A stretch of DNA of 64,000 bases, from positions 2,728,001 to 2,792,000 of the forward strand of contig NZ_CP159834.1 of NCBI RefSeq assembly GCF_047730165.1, written 5' to 3'. A program made the translations under genes and the position numbers. Shown here one piece after another: positions 42,064 through 50,159 of this stretch (position 1 is its first letter; the number at the start of each line of letters is the position of its first letter). This stretch comes from Patiriisocius sp047730165 (lineage in GTDB: Bacteria; Bacteroidota; Bacteroidia; Flavobacteriales; Flavobacteriaceae). The notes below the pieces were generated by a model that saw only the letters and a program-made list of their open reading frames with translations, ran no database searches and was not told where the DNA came from.

Positions 42064-43734
42064 ATGAACCTTCCCTTTACTCGATTTTTGTTTAAGACCA
42101 CGCATCCCGATAGTTATCGTGAGACAACCCATAACTCACTGCTGTATTTTGCACTTGCTCTAGCCTGCATCCTAGCAACAAGCTGCAACAAAAGCGCAGA
42201 CTCTTCCCGTGATCACGAAGTGTTTCGCTATAACGAGCATAGCAACATAGCCTCCTTAGACCCGGCATTTTCTAGGAATCCGCAAACTATTTGGCCTACA
42301 AATCAATTGTTTAACGGGCTGGTTCAGCTAGATGATTCTTTAAACATCATCCCAGACATCGCTAGGTCTTGGGTCATTAATGACAGCACACAGACCTACA
42401 CGTTTACATTACGTGATGACGTCTACTATCATAAAAACGATGTCTTCGGAAATGCCAAAACCCGAACCGTAGTTGCAGAAGATTTTACGTATAGCTTTGA
42501 CAGACTGCTGGATGAAAAAGTAGCTTCGCCTGGAAGCTGGGTATTGCAAAACGTAGCCTCATATCAAGCTGAAAACGACAGTACCTTCACTATACAACTT
42601 AAAAAACCATTTCCCGCCTTTTTAGGCTTGCTCTCCATGCGTTACTGCTCTGTAGTACCTAAAGAAGCTGTAGCACATTACGGCAACACCTTTAGACGAA
42701 ACCCCGTTGGCACTGGCCCTTTTCAATATAAAATGTGGGAAGAGAACATTAAACTGGTATTCAGAAAGAATCCGCTGTATTTTGAAAAAGATGAAGTGGG
42801 AAATCAGTTGCCATATATGGAAGCCATTGCCATCACCTTCTTACCAGACAAACAAAGTGAATTCTTGCAGTTTATTCAAGGCAACATAGATTTTATGTCT
42901 GGTCTAGATAACTCGTATAAAGATGAGATTGTCACCACTACAGGAAAATTACAAGCTAAGTATACAGAAACAGTAAACCTGATCACGGCGCCATATCTCA
43001 ATACGGAATATCTTGGGTTTTACTTAGATGCAGAATCATCAGAGGTCAACTCAAAGGCATTGCGCCAAGCTGTGAACTATGGTTTTGACAGAGAAAAAAT
43101 GGTGACCTATCTCCGCAATGGAATGGGTTTCCCGGCCGTCAACGGTTTTATCCCAAAAGGATTACCTGGGTTTGAAGCGATAGAAGGGTTTACTTATAAT
43201 CCGCAAAAAGCAAAAACACTTATTCAAACCTATAAAGACGAAACCGGTGATACACAACCAGAAATCACCATTGGGACAAATGCGCAGTATCTAGATGTAT
43301 GTGAGTACATACAACGCGAACTCGAAAAGCTAGGACTCAAAGTAACCATAGATGTGGTGCCGCCGTCTACCTTGCGGCAAATGAAGGCCAGCGGCGAACT
43401 CGAAGTCTTTAGAGCCAGCTGGATCGCAGATTATCCAGATGCTGAGAATTACCTGTCTTTATTTTATAGCCCGAATTTCACACCCAATGGCCCTAACTAT
43501 ATGCATTATAAGAATGCGACTTTTGATAGTCTGTATGTAGCAGCTCAGAATATCTCAGACATAAAAATAAGGAAAGACTATTATAGAAAGATGGACAGTT
43601 TAATTATTGCAGATGCTCCTATTGTGCCTTTGTATTATGATATGGCAGTGCGATTAGTATCAAAAAAAGTCTCTGGACTAGGCGTCAACCCACAGAATTT
43701 TCTGGTTTTGAAGCGGGTGAAGAAGATGAAGTAG
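42064..43734 (+). CDS. Peptide-type ABC substrate-binding lipoprotein (SBP_bac_5)
   Basis: 556 residues. The signal has a lipobox (ACILATSC) preceded by a long N-region. The body has the family 5 solute-binding segments (NIASLDPAFSRNPQ, LVQLDDSLNIIPDIARSW, NPVGTGPFQYKMW, ALRQAVNYGFDREKM). Such proteins bind oligopeptides, nickel chelates or other solutes; no permease genes follow, so it is an orphan binding protein. A TATATTTG promoter-like box (42047-42054) lies between the in-frame ATG at 42040 and the ATG at 42064, so 42064 is chosen. The N-region contains a dispersed repeat (42103-42127). Confidence 0.88.
   Translation: MNLPFTRFLFKTTHPDSYRETTHNSLLYFALALACILATSCNKSADSSRDHEVFRYNEHSNIASLDPAFSRNPQTIWPTNQLFNGLVQLDDSLNIIPDIARSWVINDSTQTYTFTLRDDVYYHKNDVFGNAKTRTVVAEDFTYSFDRLLDEKVASPGSWVLQNVASYQAENDSTFTIQLKKPFPAFLGLLSMRYCSVVPKEAVAHYGNTFRRNPVGTGPFQYKMWEENIKLVFRKNPLYFEKDEVGNQLPYMEAIAITFLPDKQSEFLQFIQGNIDFMSGLDNSYKDEIVTTTGKLQAKYTETVNLITAPYLNTEYLGFYLDAESSEVNSKALRQAVNYGFDREKMVTYLRNGMGFPAVNGFIPKGLPGFEAIEGFTYNPQKAKTLIQTYKDETGDTQPEITIGTNAQYLDVCEYIQRELEKLGLKVTIDVVPPSTLRQMKASGELEVFRASWIADYPDAENYLSLFYSPNFTPNGPNYMHYKNATFDSLYVAAQNISDIKIRKDYYRKMDSLIIADAPIVPLYYDMAVRLVSKKVSGLGVNPQNFLVLKRVKKMK
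42103..42127 (+). repeat. Dispersed repeat, in-frame in the 42064 gene
   Basis: 25 nt that match 57230-57254 (minus strand) at 20 of 25 positions, around an imperfect TCCCGATA...TATCGTGA palindrome. Here it encodes HPDSYRET in the signal peptide N-region. In the other copy the same frame encodes LPDRYRDT upstream of priA. Confidence 0.7.
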
Positions 43735-43941
43735 TATCTTTATTTAAAATTTCGTTAAATCTCTCTGTGCAAGGCAGTGTGCCTACGATTATCTCTGCGG
43801 AAAAACTATAACACAGATTCACCGAGCGATATATGGTTTAAGAAGATCAAGGACTTCACTTAAGATTATTTCTGACGTTCAGATACGTGTTCGTTTTGTA
43901 ACCTTTCCCCTTTTCTTTCGTAACACTATAATAGTAACTGT

Positions 43942-44142
43942 ATGGGATTTGGCTTAAGTGGTTTAGAAAGAGTTAAATCTGTAAAAGCAAACAGAGCACA
44001 ATTAAACAACAGGAAAGGCGCACGTTATTTTGAGAGCCCGCAGGATTCTGAAAAAATTTTTTGGGATTTTATAGATCATACTCAAATGTCACCAGAAGAA
44101 TTTGAAGAATTCAAGACAGCGTTAATTCGAAAAGAAAGGTAG
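43942..44142 (+). CDS. Small conserved-looking hypothetical protein
   Basis: 66 residues: MGFGLSGLERVKSVKANRAQ, a basic middle part and an acidic end containing SPEEFEEFKTAL. No transmembrane segment or signal peptide. I recognise no family. It stands alone with 207 nt upstream and 112 nt downstream without ORFs, and the composition looks coding. Confidence 0.65.
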   Translation: MGFGLSGLERVKSVKANRAQLNNRKGARYFESPQDSEKIFWDFIDHTQMSPEEFEEFKTALIRKER

Positions 44143-44254
44143 CGAACTCGCGTCTTATTTATCACTTTTTCGATTATCCCAATTGTAATCATCACCTTAC
44201 TAATCTATTATTTAAAGGACTCTATACGTTGAACTGATTATTAAGAACAAATAT

Positions 44255-45430
44255 CTAGCCCTTTCTCCACTTTGCAGCTTCCTCAAATACATGTTCTAAA
44301 ATAGCCGCATCATCTGTTGTAAAGTCCACACCTCTTCGTTCCATTACTATTTTTGAAACTTCAAACGCTTTATTTGTTTTGTACGTAGTCATTCCTGCAC
44401 TACCGCCCCAACTAAAGCTTGGAATAAAATTACGAGGGAATCCGCTCCCAAAGATATTGGCACTCACCCCTACAACCGTTCCGGTATTAAACATGGTATT
44501 GATACTACATTTACTATGATCACCCATCATCAAGCCACAAAACTGTAATCCCGTATGTGCAAACCCTTCTGTTTCATAATCCCATAAGCGGACTTCTGCA
44601 TAGTTGTTTTTCAAATTAGAGTTATTAGTATCTGCACCAAGATTACACCATTCTCCAAGTACGCTATTACCTAGAAAGCCATCGTGCCCTTTACTAGAAT
44701 ACCCCATTAATACGGAGTTGTTTATTTCGCCGCCCACTTTACAGTGAGGTCCAATGGTTGTTGGCCCATATATTTTTGCGCCCATCTTTACAGTGGCATT
44801 ATCACAAAGTGCAAAAGGGCCACGAATCATAGCGCCTTCCATTATTTCTGAATGCTTGCCAATATAAATAGGTCCACCTTCAGCATTTAGTGAGCATAAA
44901 GACAACTTAGCTCCTTCTTCTATAAAAATTTGAGATTCGTTAAACGCAACTGTTTTCTCTGGGATAGGTTGTGAAGTACGACCTTCAGTTAATAGCGCAA
45001 AGTCTCTTGCTATAGCGTCGCCGTTTTTAGCAAAAATATCCCAAGTATGTTCTATGCGTAGTACATCATCATAGGTGTATTGCACCACTTCATAGCTATC
45101 AAAATCTACTTCCTCTCCTTCCTTAGCAAAAAAAGCAAGAGGCTCATCTTCATAAAATACTGCTTGATTTTCTAAGAGCCCTTCAATCAAGGCAATCATA
45201 TGTTCAGAAGGAATAAAAGATGCGTTAATCATCACGTTCTCTTCCATCTCGACCATAGGAAATTTGTCTACTAAATAATCTTCGGTGATTGTGGTAGTGG
45301 TGGTACCAAGCATATGCTCCCACTTCTCACGAAGCGTCAAAATCCCTACGCGAATATCTGCTACAGGTCTTGTAAACGTAAATGGTAACAACTGGTCGCG
45401 CACAGCGCCGTCAAAAAGGATGTAATTCAT
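44255..45430 (-). CDS. GlmU-like sugar nucleotidyltransferase family protein
   Basis: 391 residues. N-terminal MNYILFDGAVRDQLLPFTFTRPVADIRVG is typical of the Bacteroidetes GlmU-family group. The C-terminal half (about 165-345) is a left-handed beta-helix of hexapeptide repeats (IYIGKHSEIMEGAMIRGPFAL, KIYGPTTIGPHCKVGG). The G-x-G-T-R nucleotide loop of true nucleotidyltransferases is not visible at the N-terminus, so transferase activity is uncertain; the acyltransferase half looks complete. Could act in cell-envelope sugar metabolism. Monocistronic. Confidence 0.85.
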   Translation of the reverse strand: MNYILFDGAVRDQLLPFTFTRPVADIRVGILTLREKWEHMLGTTTTTITEDYLVDKFPMVEMEENVMINASFIPSEHMIALIEGLLENQAVFYEDEPLAFFAKEGEEVDFDSYEVVQYTYDDVLRIEHTWDIFAKNGDAIARDFALLTEGRTSQPIPEKTVAFNESQIFIEEGAKLSLCSLNAEGGPIYIGKHSEIMEGAMIRGPFALCDNATVKMGAKIYGPTTIGPHCKVGGEINNSVLMGYSSKGHDGFLGNSVLGEWCNLGADTNNSNLKNNYAEVRLWDYETEGFAHTGLQFCGLMMGDHSKCSINTMFNTGTVVGVSANIFGSGFPRNFIPSFSWGGSAGMTTYKTNKAFEVSKIVMERRGVDFTTDDAAILEHVFEEAAKWRKG

Positions 45431-45701
45431 TTTCAGTAATAAGTTTTAAGCAGTCAGTGGGCTACTTAGTAGCATCCAGTGAGTCTATTTTATTTAGTCT
45501 ATCAAAAATAGCCAACTAAATTAAGAATACGAATTCATATTTGCACTTTCTACAAAACTCAAAATTTTCTGCTATGTAGCGAAACGTTTAAATTCTCAAG
45601 GAATAAAGTAAAATTAGTCCAAGTCAGAAAGGTGCCTGCGTGTCTTCTGAGTTTCAAATACTTCAATGAGTTTCCTATAAACTAGAACAGAAGACAAGGC
45701 C
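45431..45701. other. Intergenic region, no gene seen
   Basis: Together with the rpmE2 terminator this makes a 342-nt gap. No credible ORF or RNA. It should hold the promoter for the GlmU-like gene, but no full -33/-7 pair was found. Confidence 0.4.
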
Positions 45702-45734
45702 AAAACAAAAAGCCCTCGATAAAAATCGAAGGCT
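45702..45734 (-). terminator. Intrinsic terminator of rpmE2
   Basis: AGCCCTCGAT pairs with ATCGAAGGCT (one wobble) around AAAA. On the minus strand the run of Ts (45702-45710) follows, about 39 nt after the rpmE2 stop. Confidence 0.85.
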
Positions 45735-45772
45735 TCAATATAATGTAGTCGTGAACATATCACGAGTAAGTC

Positions 45773-46081
45773 TTACTCTTCAGTTGTAGCTTCTTCAGCT
45801 TTAACTTCTTCTACTGGAGCAGCTGCAGCAGGCTTCTTAAACTTCGCATACTTGTTCTTAAACTTGTCAATACGTCCTGCAGTATCAATAAGTTTAGATT
45901 TACCTGTATAGAAAGGGTGAGAAGATCTTGAGATTTCCATTTTTACAACAGGATACTCAACGCCATCAACTTCAATTGTTTCTTTTGTATTTGCTGTAGA
46001 TTTAGTTAAAAAAACATCTTCATTTGACATGTCTTTAAATGCTACTAATCTATAATTTTCTGGATGGATACCTTTTTTCAT
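45773..46081 (-). CDS. rpmE2: 50S ribosomal protein L31, type B
   Basis: 102 residues. MKKGIHPENYRLVAFKDMSN and SRSSHPFYTGKSKLIDTAGRIDKFKNKYAKF are the L31 hallmarks. The zinc cysteines of type A L31 are absent, so this is the zinc-independent type. The tail after residue 80 is an Ala/Glu-rich extension seen in other Bacteroidetes. A full consensus promoter lies upstream at 46129-46159. Confidence 0.95.
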   Translation of the reverse strand: MKKGIHPENYRLVAFKDMSNEDVFLTKSTANTKETIEVDGVEYPVVKMEISRSSHPFYTGKSKLIDTAGRIDKFKNKYAKFKKPAAAAPVEEVKAEEATTEE

Positions 46082-46128
46082 CGTTTATTCTTTTAAAATA
46101 GCATCCCCGACCTTTCGGAAATGCGAGT

Positions 46129-46159
46129 GCAAATTTAAGTATTATTACTAAAATGACAA
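46129..46159 (-). promoter_or_regulatory. rpmE2 promoter
   Basis: On the minus strand: TTG (46157-46159), 20 nt, TAAATTTG (46129-46136), 47 nt upstream of the rpmE2 start. Good match to the Bacteroidetes vegetative promoter. Confidence 0.78.
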
Positions 46160-46632
46160 CACAATACTTTATTTTTTTTAATAAAATTTCAGCAACCCTA
46201 ATTATGGATGTCAATCTTCTTTTAGCTTCTGCGAAAATAGTAAAGATGGGAGATATTGCGCTATCAAATGACAATTGTTATTTCATTTATTTATCAAGGA
46301 AGCGGACAATGCATTTTAGCTTAAATATTTATCAGTTCTTAAAAAACTATGATCATCTTTATTAATTGAGAAACAAACTTCTCATCACACCCAAAAGAAG
46401 ACTTTAGGCAAAAGCGTAATTCACACTATTTCATAATGAACAAATGCGAGCTAGTTATTAAACCCTTATCATTTCCGAAGTAAAAGTCGCGGTTATTATT
46501 TCTTGTAGCGGAAACCTACCACCATAAGTTTAGCAGCGGAATATGACCTCGTGGTGGGCCTTTGTAACTATCTCAAATAGACCTAACAATAGAACAAGCC
46601 ATAAAAATCCTACTTGTCCCGTAACATTTTAC
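46160..46632. other. Long intergenic region, no clear gene
   Basis: 473 nt between the rpmE2 promoter and the promoter of the DUF4199 gene. Short open frames (for example a 70-codon one at 46153-46365) have poor composition and overlap the rpmE2 promoter. GC-richer sequence at 46490-46570 contains an 8-bp stem (CCTACCAC with GTGGTGGG) around a 28-nt loop; it could be a structured RNA or a repeat remnant. Confidence 0.4.
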
Positions 46633-46640
46633 TACATTTG
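46633..46640 (+). promoter_or_regulatory. Bacteroidetes -7 element for the DUF4199 operon
   Basis: TACATTTG fits TAnnTTTG, 35 nt upstream of the ATG at 46676. A TTG lies 16 nt further upstream (46614-46616), a shorter spacing than the usual 19. Confidence 0.55.
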
Positions 46641-46675
46641 TTTACTAACCTAACGAACAAACTAAACTTATAAAA

Positions 46676-47209
46676 ATGGAAACCGAAAAAGGATCTGTGA
46701 AAAAAGTAGCCATGCAATACGGGCTAATTCTAGGACTTGTGTCCGTACTACTATCTGTAATTGTTTACGCACTAGGACAAACTTATGAGCAGCCATGGTG
46801 GCAAAGCTTGTTAAGTTTCGTAATAATGCTAAGCTGTATTATCTACGCTTTAAAAGCTTTTAAAGAAAGTAACGGCGGCTTTTTATCGCTTGGAGAAGCC
46901 TTAAAAGTAGGGTTGGCTACAGCGCTAATCGCTGGTATTATAGGCGTATTATTTAATATGTTATTTGTTACCGTTATTGAACCAGACTTTGCAGCAAACA
47001 TTGTCGAAAAGGCGAGTTCTGATATGGTTGAGCAAAATCCAAATATGACAGAAGATCAAATGGAAATGGCAATAAGCATCACAGAAAAAATGGTAAGTCC
47101 AGGTGTGATGGCGGCTATGGGGATTATTCTATCTCTCTTCTTTGGCTTTATTATTTCACTCATCTCTGGGTTAATTATGAAAGTTGAGAAACCAGCCCAT
47201 TTAGAATAA
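46676..47209 (+). CDS. DUF4199 family membrane protein
   Basis: 177 residues with four predicted membrane helices, the first two close together near the N-terminus, one near 75-95 and one near 145-165. The middle loop (ASSDMVEQNPNMTEDQMEMAISI) and layout match DUF4199, a Bacteroidetes inner-membrane family commonly encoded before a GT2 glycosyltransferase and dihydroorotase. It directly abuts the GT2 gene (stop then ATG), so they are co-expressed. Confidence 0.85.
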   Translation: METEKGSVKKVAMQYGLILGLVSVLLSVIVYALGQTYEQPWWQSLLSFVIMLSCIIYALKAFKESNGGFLSLGEALKVGLATALIAGIIGVLFNMLFVTVIEPDFAANIVEKASSDMVEQNPNMTEDQMEMAISITEKMVSPGVMAAMGIILSLFFGFIISLISGLIMKVEKPAHLE

Positions 47210-48151
47210 ATGAATCTATCTATCGTCATTCCGCTTCTCAACGAGGAAGCATCCTTAAAAGAATTATACCATTGGATTGCAAAGACCTTGCAGTCCAATG
47301 GTCTTTTACATGAAGTTATTTTTATAGACGACGGTAGTACAGATAGTTCTTGGGATATTATTACCACTCTAAAAAATGAGCACTCCGCTGTAAAAGGCAT
47401 TCGGTTTTTAAAGAACTTTGGAAAGTCTCAAGCCTTGCACGCCGGCTTTAAAATGGCAAAAGGTAACGTCGTAATCACAATGGATGCAGACCTTCAGGAC
47501 AATCCAGAAGAGATCCCTGCACTCTACAAAATGATTATAGAAGAGAAATACGACCTTGTATCAGGATGGAAGAAAAAACGCTTCGATCCCTTAATAGGAA
47601 AAAATCTCCCTTCTAAACTCTTTAATTTTGCTGCCCGAAAAACGTCTGGAGTGCAACTCAATGACTTTAATTGTGGTCTCAAGGCTTATCACCATGACGT
47701 GATTAAAACTATTGAAGTCACAGGCGAAATGCACCGCTATATTCCAGTACTAGCAAAAAACGCTGGTTTTTCAAACATTGGAGAAAAAGTAGTACAGCAT
47801 CAAGCCCGCAAATACGGGGAGACTAAATTTGGCGCAGAACGTTTTGTTCGCGGGTTCTTAGACTTAATTACCATTTGGTTTTTGTCAAGTTTTGGCAAAC
47901 GCCCTATGCACCTCTTTGGTGCCTGGGGAGCAGTTATGCTTTTGATTGGCTTCTGTTTTGCTATGTATCTTGGTATTGACAAGTTGTTTATTAATGAAGC
48001 AGGACGCCTCATTACGGAACGTCCGGAATTTTATATTGCGCTTACAGCGATGATACTAGGCACACAGTTATTCTTAGCAGGTTTTATAGGTGAACTTATT
48101 CTACGCACGAAGAAGAATGTTGCAGATTATATTATTAGTGAGACGGTGTAG
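47210..48151 (+). CDS. Glycosyltransferase family 2 (DPM1/ArnC type)
   Basis: 313 residues. GT2 domain with DDGS (40-43), DADLQD (92-97) and the QxxRxYGETKF motif (about 198-208), followed by two C-terminal membrane helices. This arrangement is typical of polyprenyl-phosphate sugar transferases. It probably charges a lipid carrier with a sugar at the inner membrane. The ATG follows the DUF4199 stop with no gap. Confidence 0.92.
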   Translation: MNLSIVIPLLNEEASLKELYHWIAKTLQSNGLLHEVIFIDDGSTDSSWDIITTLKNEHSAVKGIRFLKNFGKSQALHAGFKMAKGNVVITMDADLQDNPEEIPALYKMIIEEKYDLVSGWKKKRFDPLIGKNLPSKLFNFAARKTSGVQLNDFNCGLKAYHHDVIKTIEVTGEMHRYIPVLAKNAGFSNIGEKVVQHQARKYGETKFGAERFVRGFLDLITIWFLSSFGKRPMHLFGAWGAVMLLIGFCFAMYLGIDKLFINEAGRLITERPEFYIALTAMILGTQLFLAGFIGELILRTKKNVADYIISETV

Positions 48152-48219
48152 AGAATTCAGCATTATAAATGCAGCATCATGAATTTCTTTTTTAGCATAT
48201 TCTTGTCAAATAATAACAA

Positions 48220-48243
48220 TGTCATACGGAGCGCAGTCGAAGT
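48220..48243 (+). repeat. Dispersed intergenic repeat, copy 1
   Basis: 24 nt, TGTCATACGGAGCGCAGTCG then AAGT, matching 20 of 24 positions of 62630-62653 on the minus strand. It lies in the gap between the GT2 and phosphosugar mutase genes and resembles the common flavobacterial element built on GCAGTCGAAGT. Confidence 0.65.
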
Positions 48244-48414
48244 ACTTATAATAAACAACAAATTAACCCAAGATTATATAGAAGATGATTGATGGCTAGA
48301 AACATAGCGATGTTTATTAGTCTTCATCTAGCTCAGACTGAAAGTATTAAAAATTGAAAATTCCTCTTCAAAAAATCACACCTCAGAAATCTTACATCTA
48401 AAATTCGAAAATGG

Positions 48415-48422
48415 TACTTTTG
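48415..48422 (+). promoter_or_regulatory. Bacteroidetes -7 element for the mutase
   Basis: TACTTTTG fits TAnnTTTG, 21 nt upstream of the ATG at 48444. No good -33 box. Confidence 0.45.
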
Positions 48423-48443
48423 CACCAGAATTAGCAGCTACTT

Positions 48444-50159
48444 ATGACATACATAGATCCAACTACATTAGAAAAAGTAAACACTTGGCTCACCCCTACT
48501 TTTGACCAAGAGACCCAAGCAGAAATCAAAGAAATGATCGCACGTGATCCTGATGGATTAGAGGATAGTTTTTACAAATCGATTGCTTTTGGTACTGGCG
48601 GTATGCGCGGCGTGATGGGTGTTGGTGATAATCGAATCAATAAATACACCTTGGGTAAAAACACCCAAGGGATTTCAAATTATTTAAAAAAACAATTCCC
48701 TTCAGAAACTTTAAAAGTTGCTATTGCTTATGATTGTAGGCATAATAGTAAGGAATTAGCACAAGTAGTGGCAGATGTGTTTTCTGCAAACGGAATACAT
48801 GTCTATCTTTTTACAGACCTCCGCGCTACTCCAGAGCTTTCATTTGCTGTAAAACACTTAGGTTGTCAATGTGGTATCGTTCTTACTGCTTCTCACAATC
48901 CGCCTGAATACAATGGGTATAAAGTGTATTGGCAAGATGGTGGCCAACTAGTCCCACCACAAGACAACGACATTATTAATATTATAAATGCATTGGATTA
49001 CAGCGAGGTGAACTTCAATGGAAACGCCTCCCTTATTGAGGGTATAGATAAGGAAGTCGATGATGCGTTTGCTGCGGCATCTTTAAAGAATGGTTGCAAA
49101 ATAAAGGATAACACTTTGCGCGAAAACCTTAAAGTCGTGTTTACCGCGCTCCATGGAACCTCCAGTACAATGATTCCAAGAGTATTAGCAGAAGCTGGAT
49201 ACACCAATGTTTATAGTGTAAAAGAACAATCTACACCAGACGGAGATTTTCCTACAGTAGTTTCTCCCAACCCAGAAGAACCTGAAGCATTGTCTATGGC
49301 AATTGCGCTTGCTAATAAAGAACATGCAGATATCGTGATTGGTACAGATCCAGATTGTGATCGTTTGGGGATAGCAGTAAGAGACGCCAATGGCAAAATG
49401 AAGATTATAAATGGAAATCAAGCCATGGCGATCAAAACTTATTTCTTGTTAGACCAATTAAAAGAACAAAACGCACTCAACCAAAAGCACTTTGTTGCAT
49501 CTACTATAGTATCAACTCCAATGGTTGAGAAGATTGCAGCAAAATTTGGTGTCATCTACAAGGAAGGCCTCACAGGTTTTAAGTGGATTGCAAAAATGAT
49601 AAAAGACTTTCCTGAGTTGTATTTAGTAGGAGGTGGTGAAGAAAGTTTCGGTTATATGGTAGGCGACTTTGTAAGAGACAAAGATGCTGTCACCGCTGCA
49701 CTACTTGCCTGCGAGATTGCGGCTATAGAAAAAGAGAAAGGAAATACACTTTTAGACTATTTTGACACGATCCAAAAAGAAGTAGGGTTTTATAAGGAAC
49801 AATTAATTTCCTTAGTAAAAAAAGGAAAGAAAGGCGCAGAAGAGATTGCTACAATTATGAAGCAACTACGCGAGAATCCATTTACAGAAATCAATGGCAG
49901 TAAAGTTGTCAAAATAGAAGATTATTTAACGAGTGAAGCTAGAGACACTTTAAATAATAGCGTAAAAACTATAGAGATTCCAAAATCTAATGTACTTATT
50001 TATTATACAGAAGACGGAAGTAAAATAGCGGCAAGACCAAGCGGTACAGAGCCTAAGATAAAGTTTTACATCAGCGTGACGACAGAAGAGAAGAAGAATA
50101 CAACACGCTTATTAGACGATAGGATAGCAGCAATACAAAAGCAATTAAATTTTAATTAG
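48444..50159 (+). CDS. Phosphoglucomutase/phosphomannomutase
   Basis: 571 residues. Interconverts sugar 1- and 6-phosphates in the cytosol. The phosphoserine loop TASHNPPEYNG (Ser150), the magnesium loop DPDCDRLG, the sugar-binding GGGEESFGYM and the phosphate-binding ARPSGTEPKIK near the C-terminus are all present. Length fits the PgcA/PGM2-like subgroup. The stop overlaps the GTG start of the ABC exporter gene (TAGTG). Confidence 0.94.
   Translation: MTYIDPTTLEKVNTWLTPTFDQETQAEIKEMIARDPDGLEDSFYKSIAFGTGGMRGVMGVGDNRINKYTLGKNTQGISNYLKKQFPSETLKVAIAYDCRHNSKELAQVVADVFSANGIHVYLFTDLRATPELSFAVKHLGCQCGIVLTASHNPPEYNGYKVYWQDGGQLVPPQDNDIINIINALDYSEVNFNGNASLIEGIDKEVDDAFAAASLKNGCKIKDNTLRENLKVVFTALHGTSSTMIPRVLAEAGYTNVYSVKEQSTPDGDFPTVVSPNPEEPEALSMAIALANKEHADIVIGTDPDCDRLGIAVRDANGKMKIINGNQAMAIKTYFLLDQLKEQNALNQKHFVASTIVSTPMVEKIAAKFGVIYKEGLTGFKWIAKMIKDFPELYLVGGGEESFGYMVGDFVRDKDAVTAALLACEIAAIEKEKGNTLLDYFDTIQKEVGFYKEQLISLVKKGKKGAEEIATIMKQLRENPFTEINGSKVVKIEDYLTSEARDTLNNSVKTIEIPKSNVLIYYTEDGSKIAARPSGTEPKIKFYISVTTEEKKNTTRLLDDRIAAIQKQLNFN

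Noticed and set aside
46153..46365. 70-codon plus-strand frame
   Set aside because: Overlaps the rpmE2 promoter, has no recognisable features and no promoter of its own.
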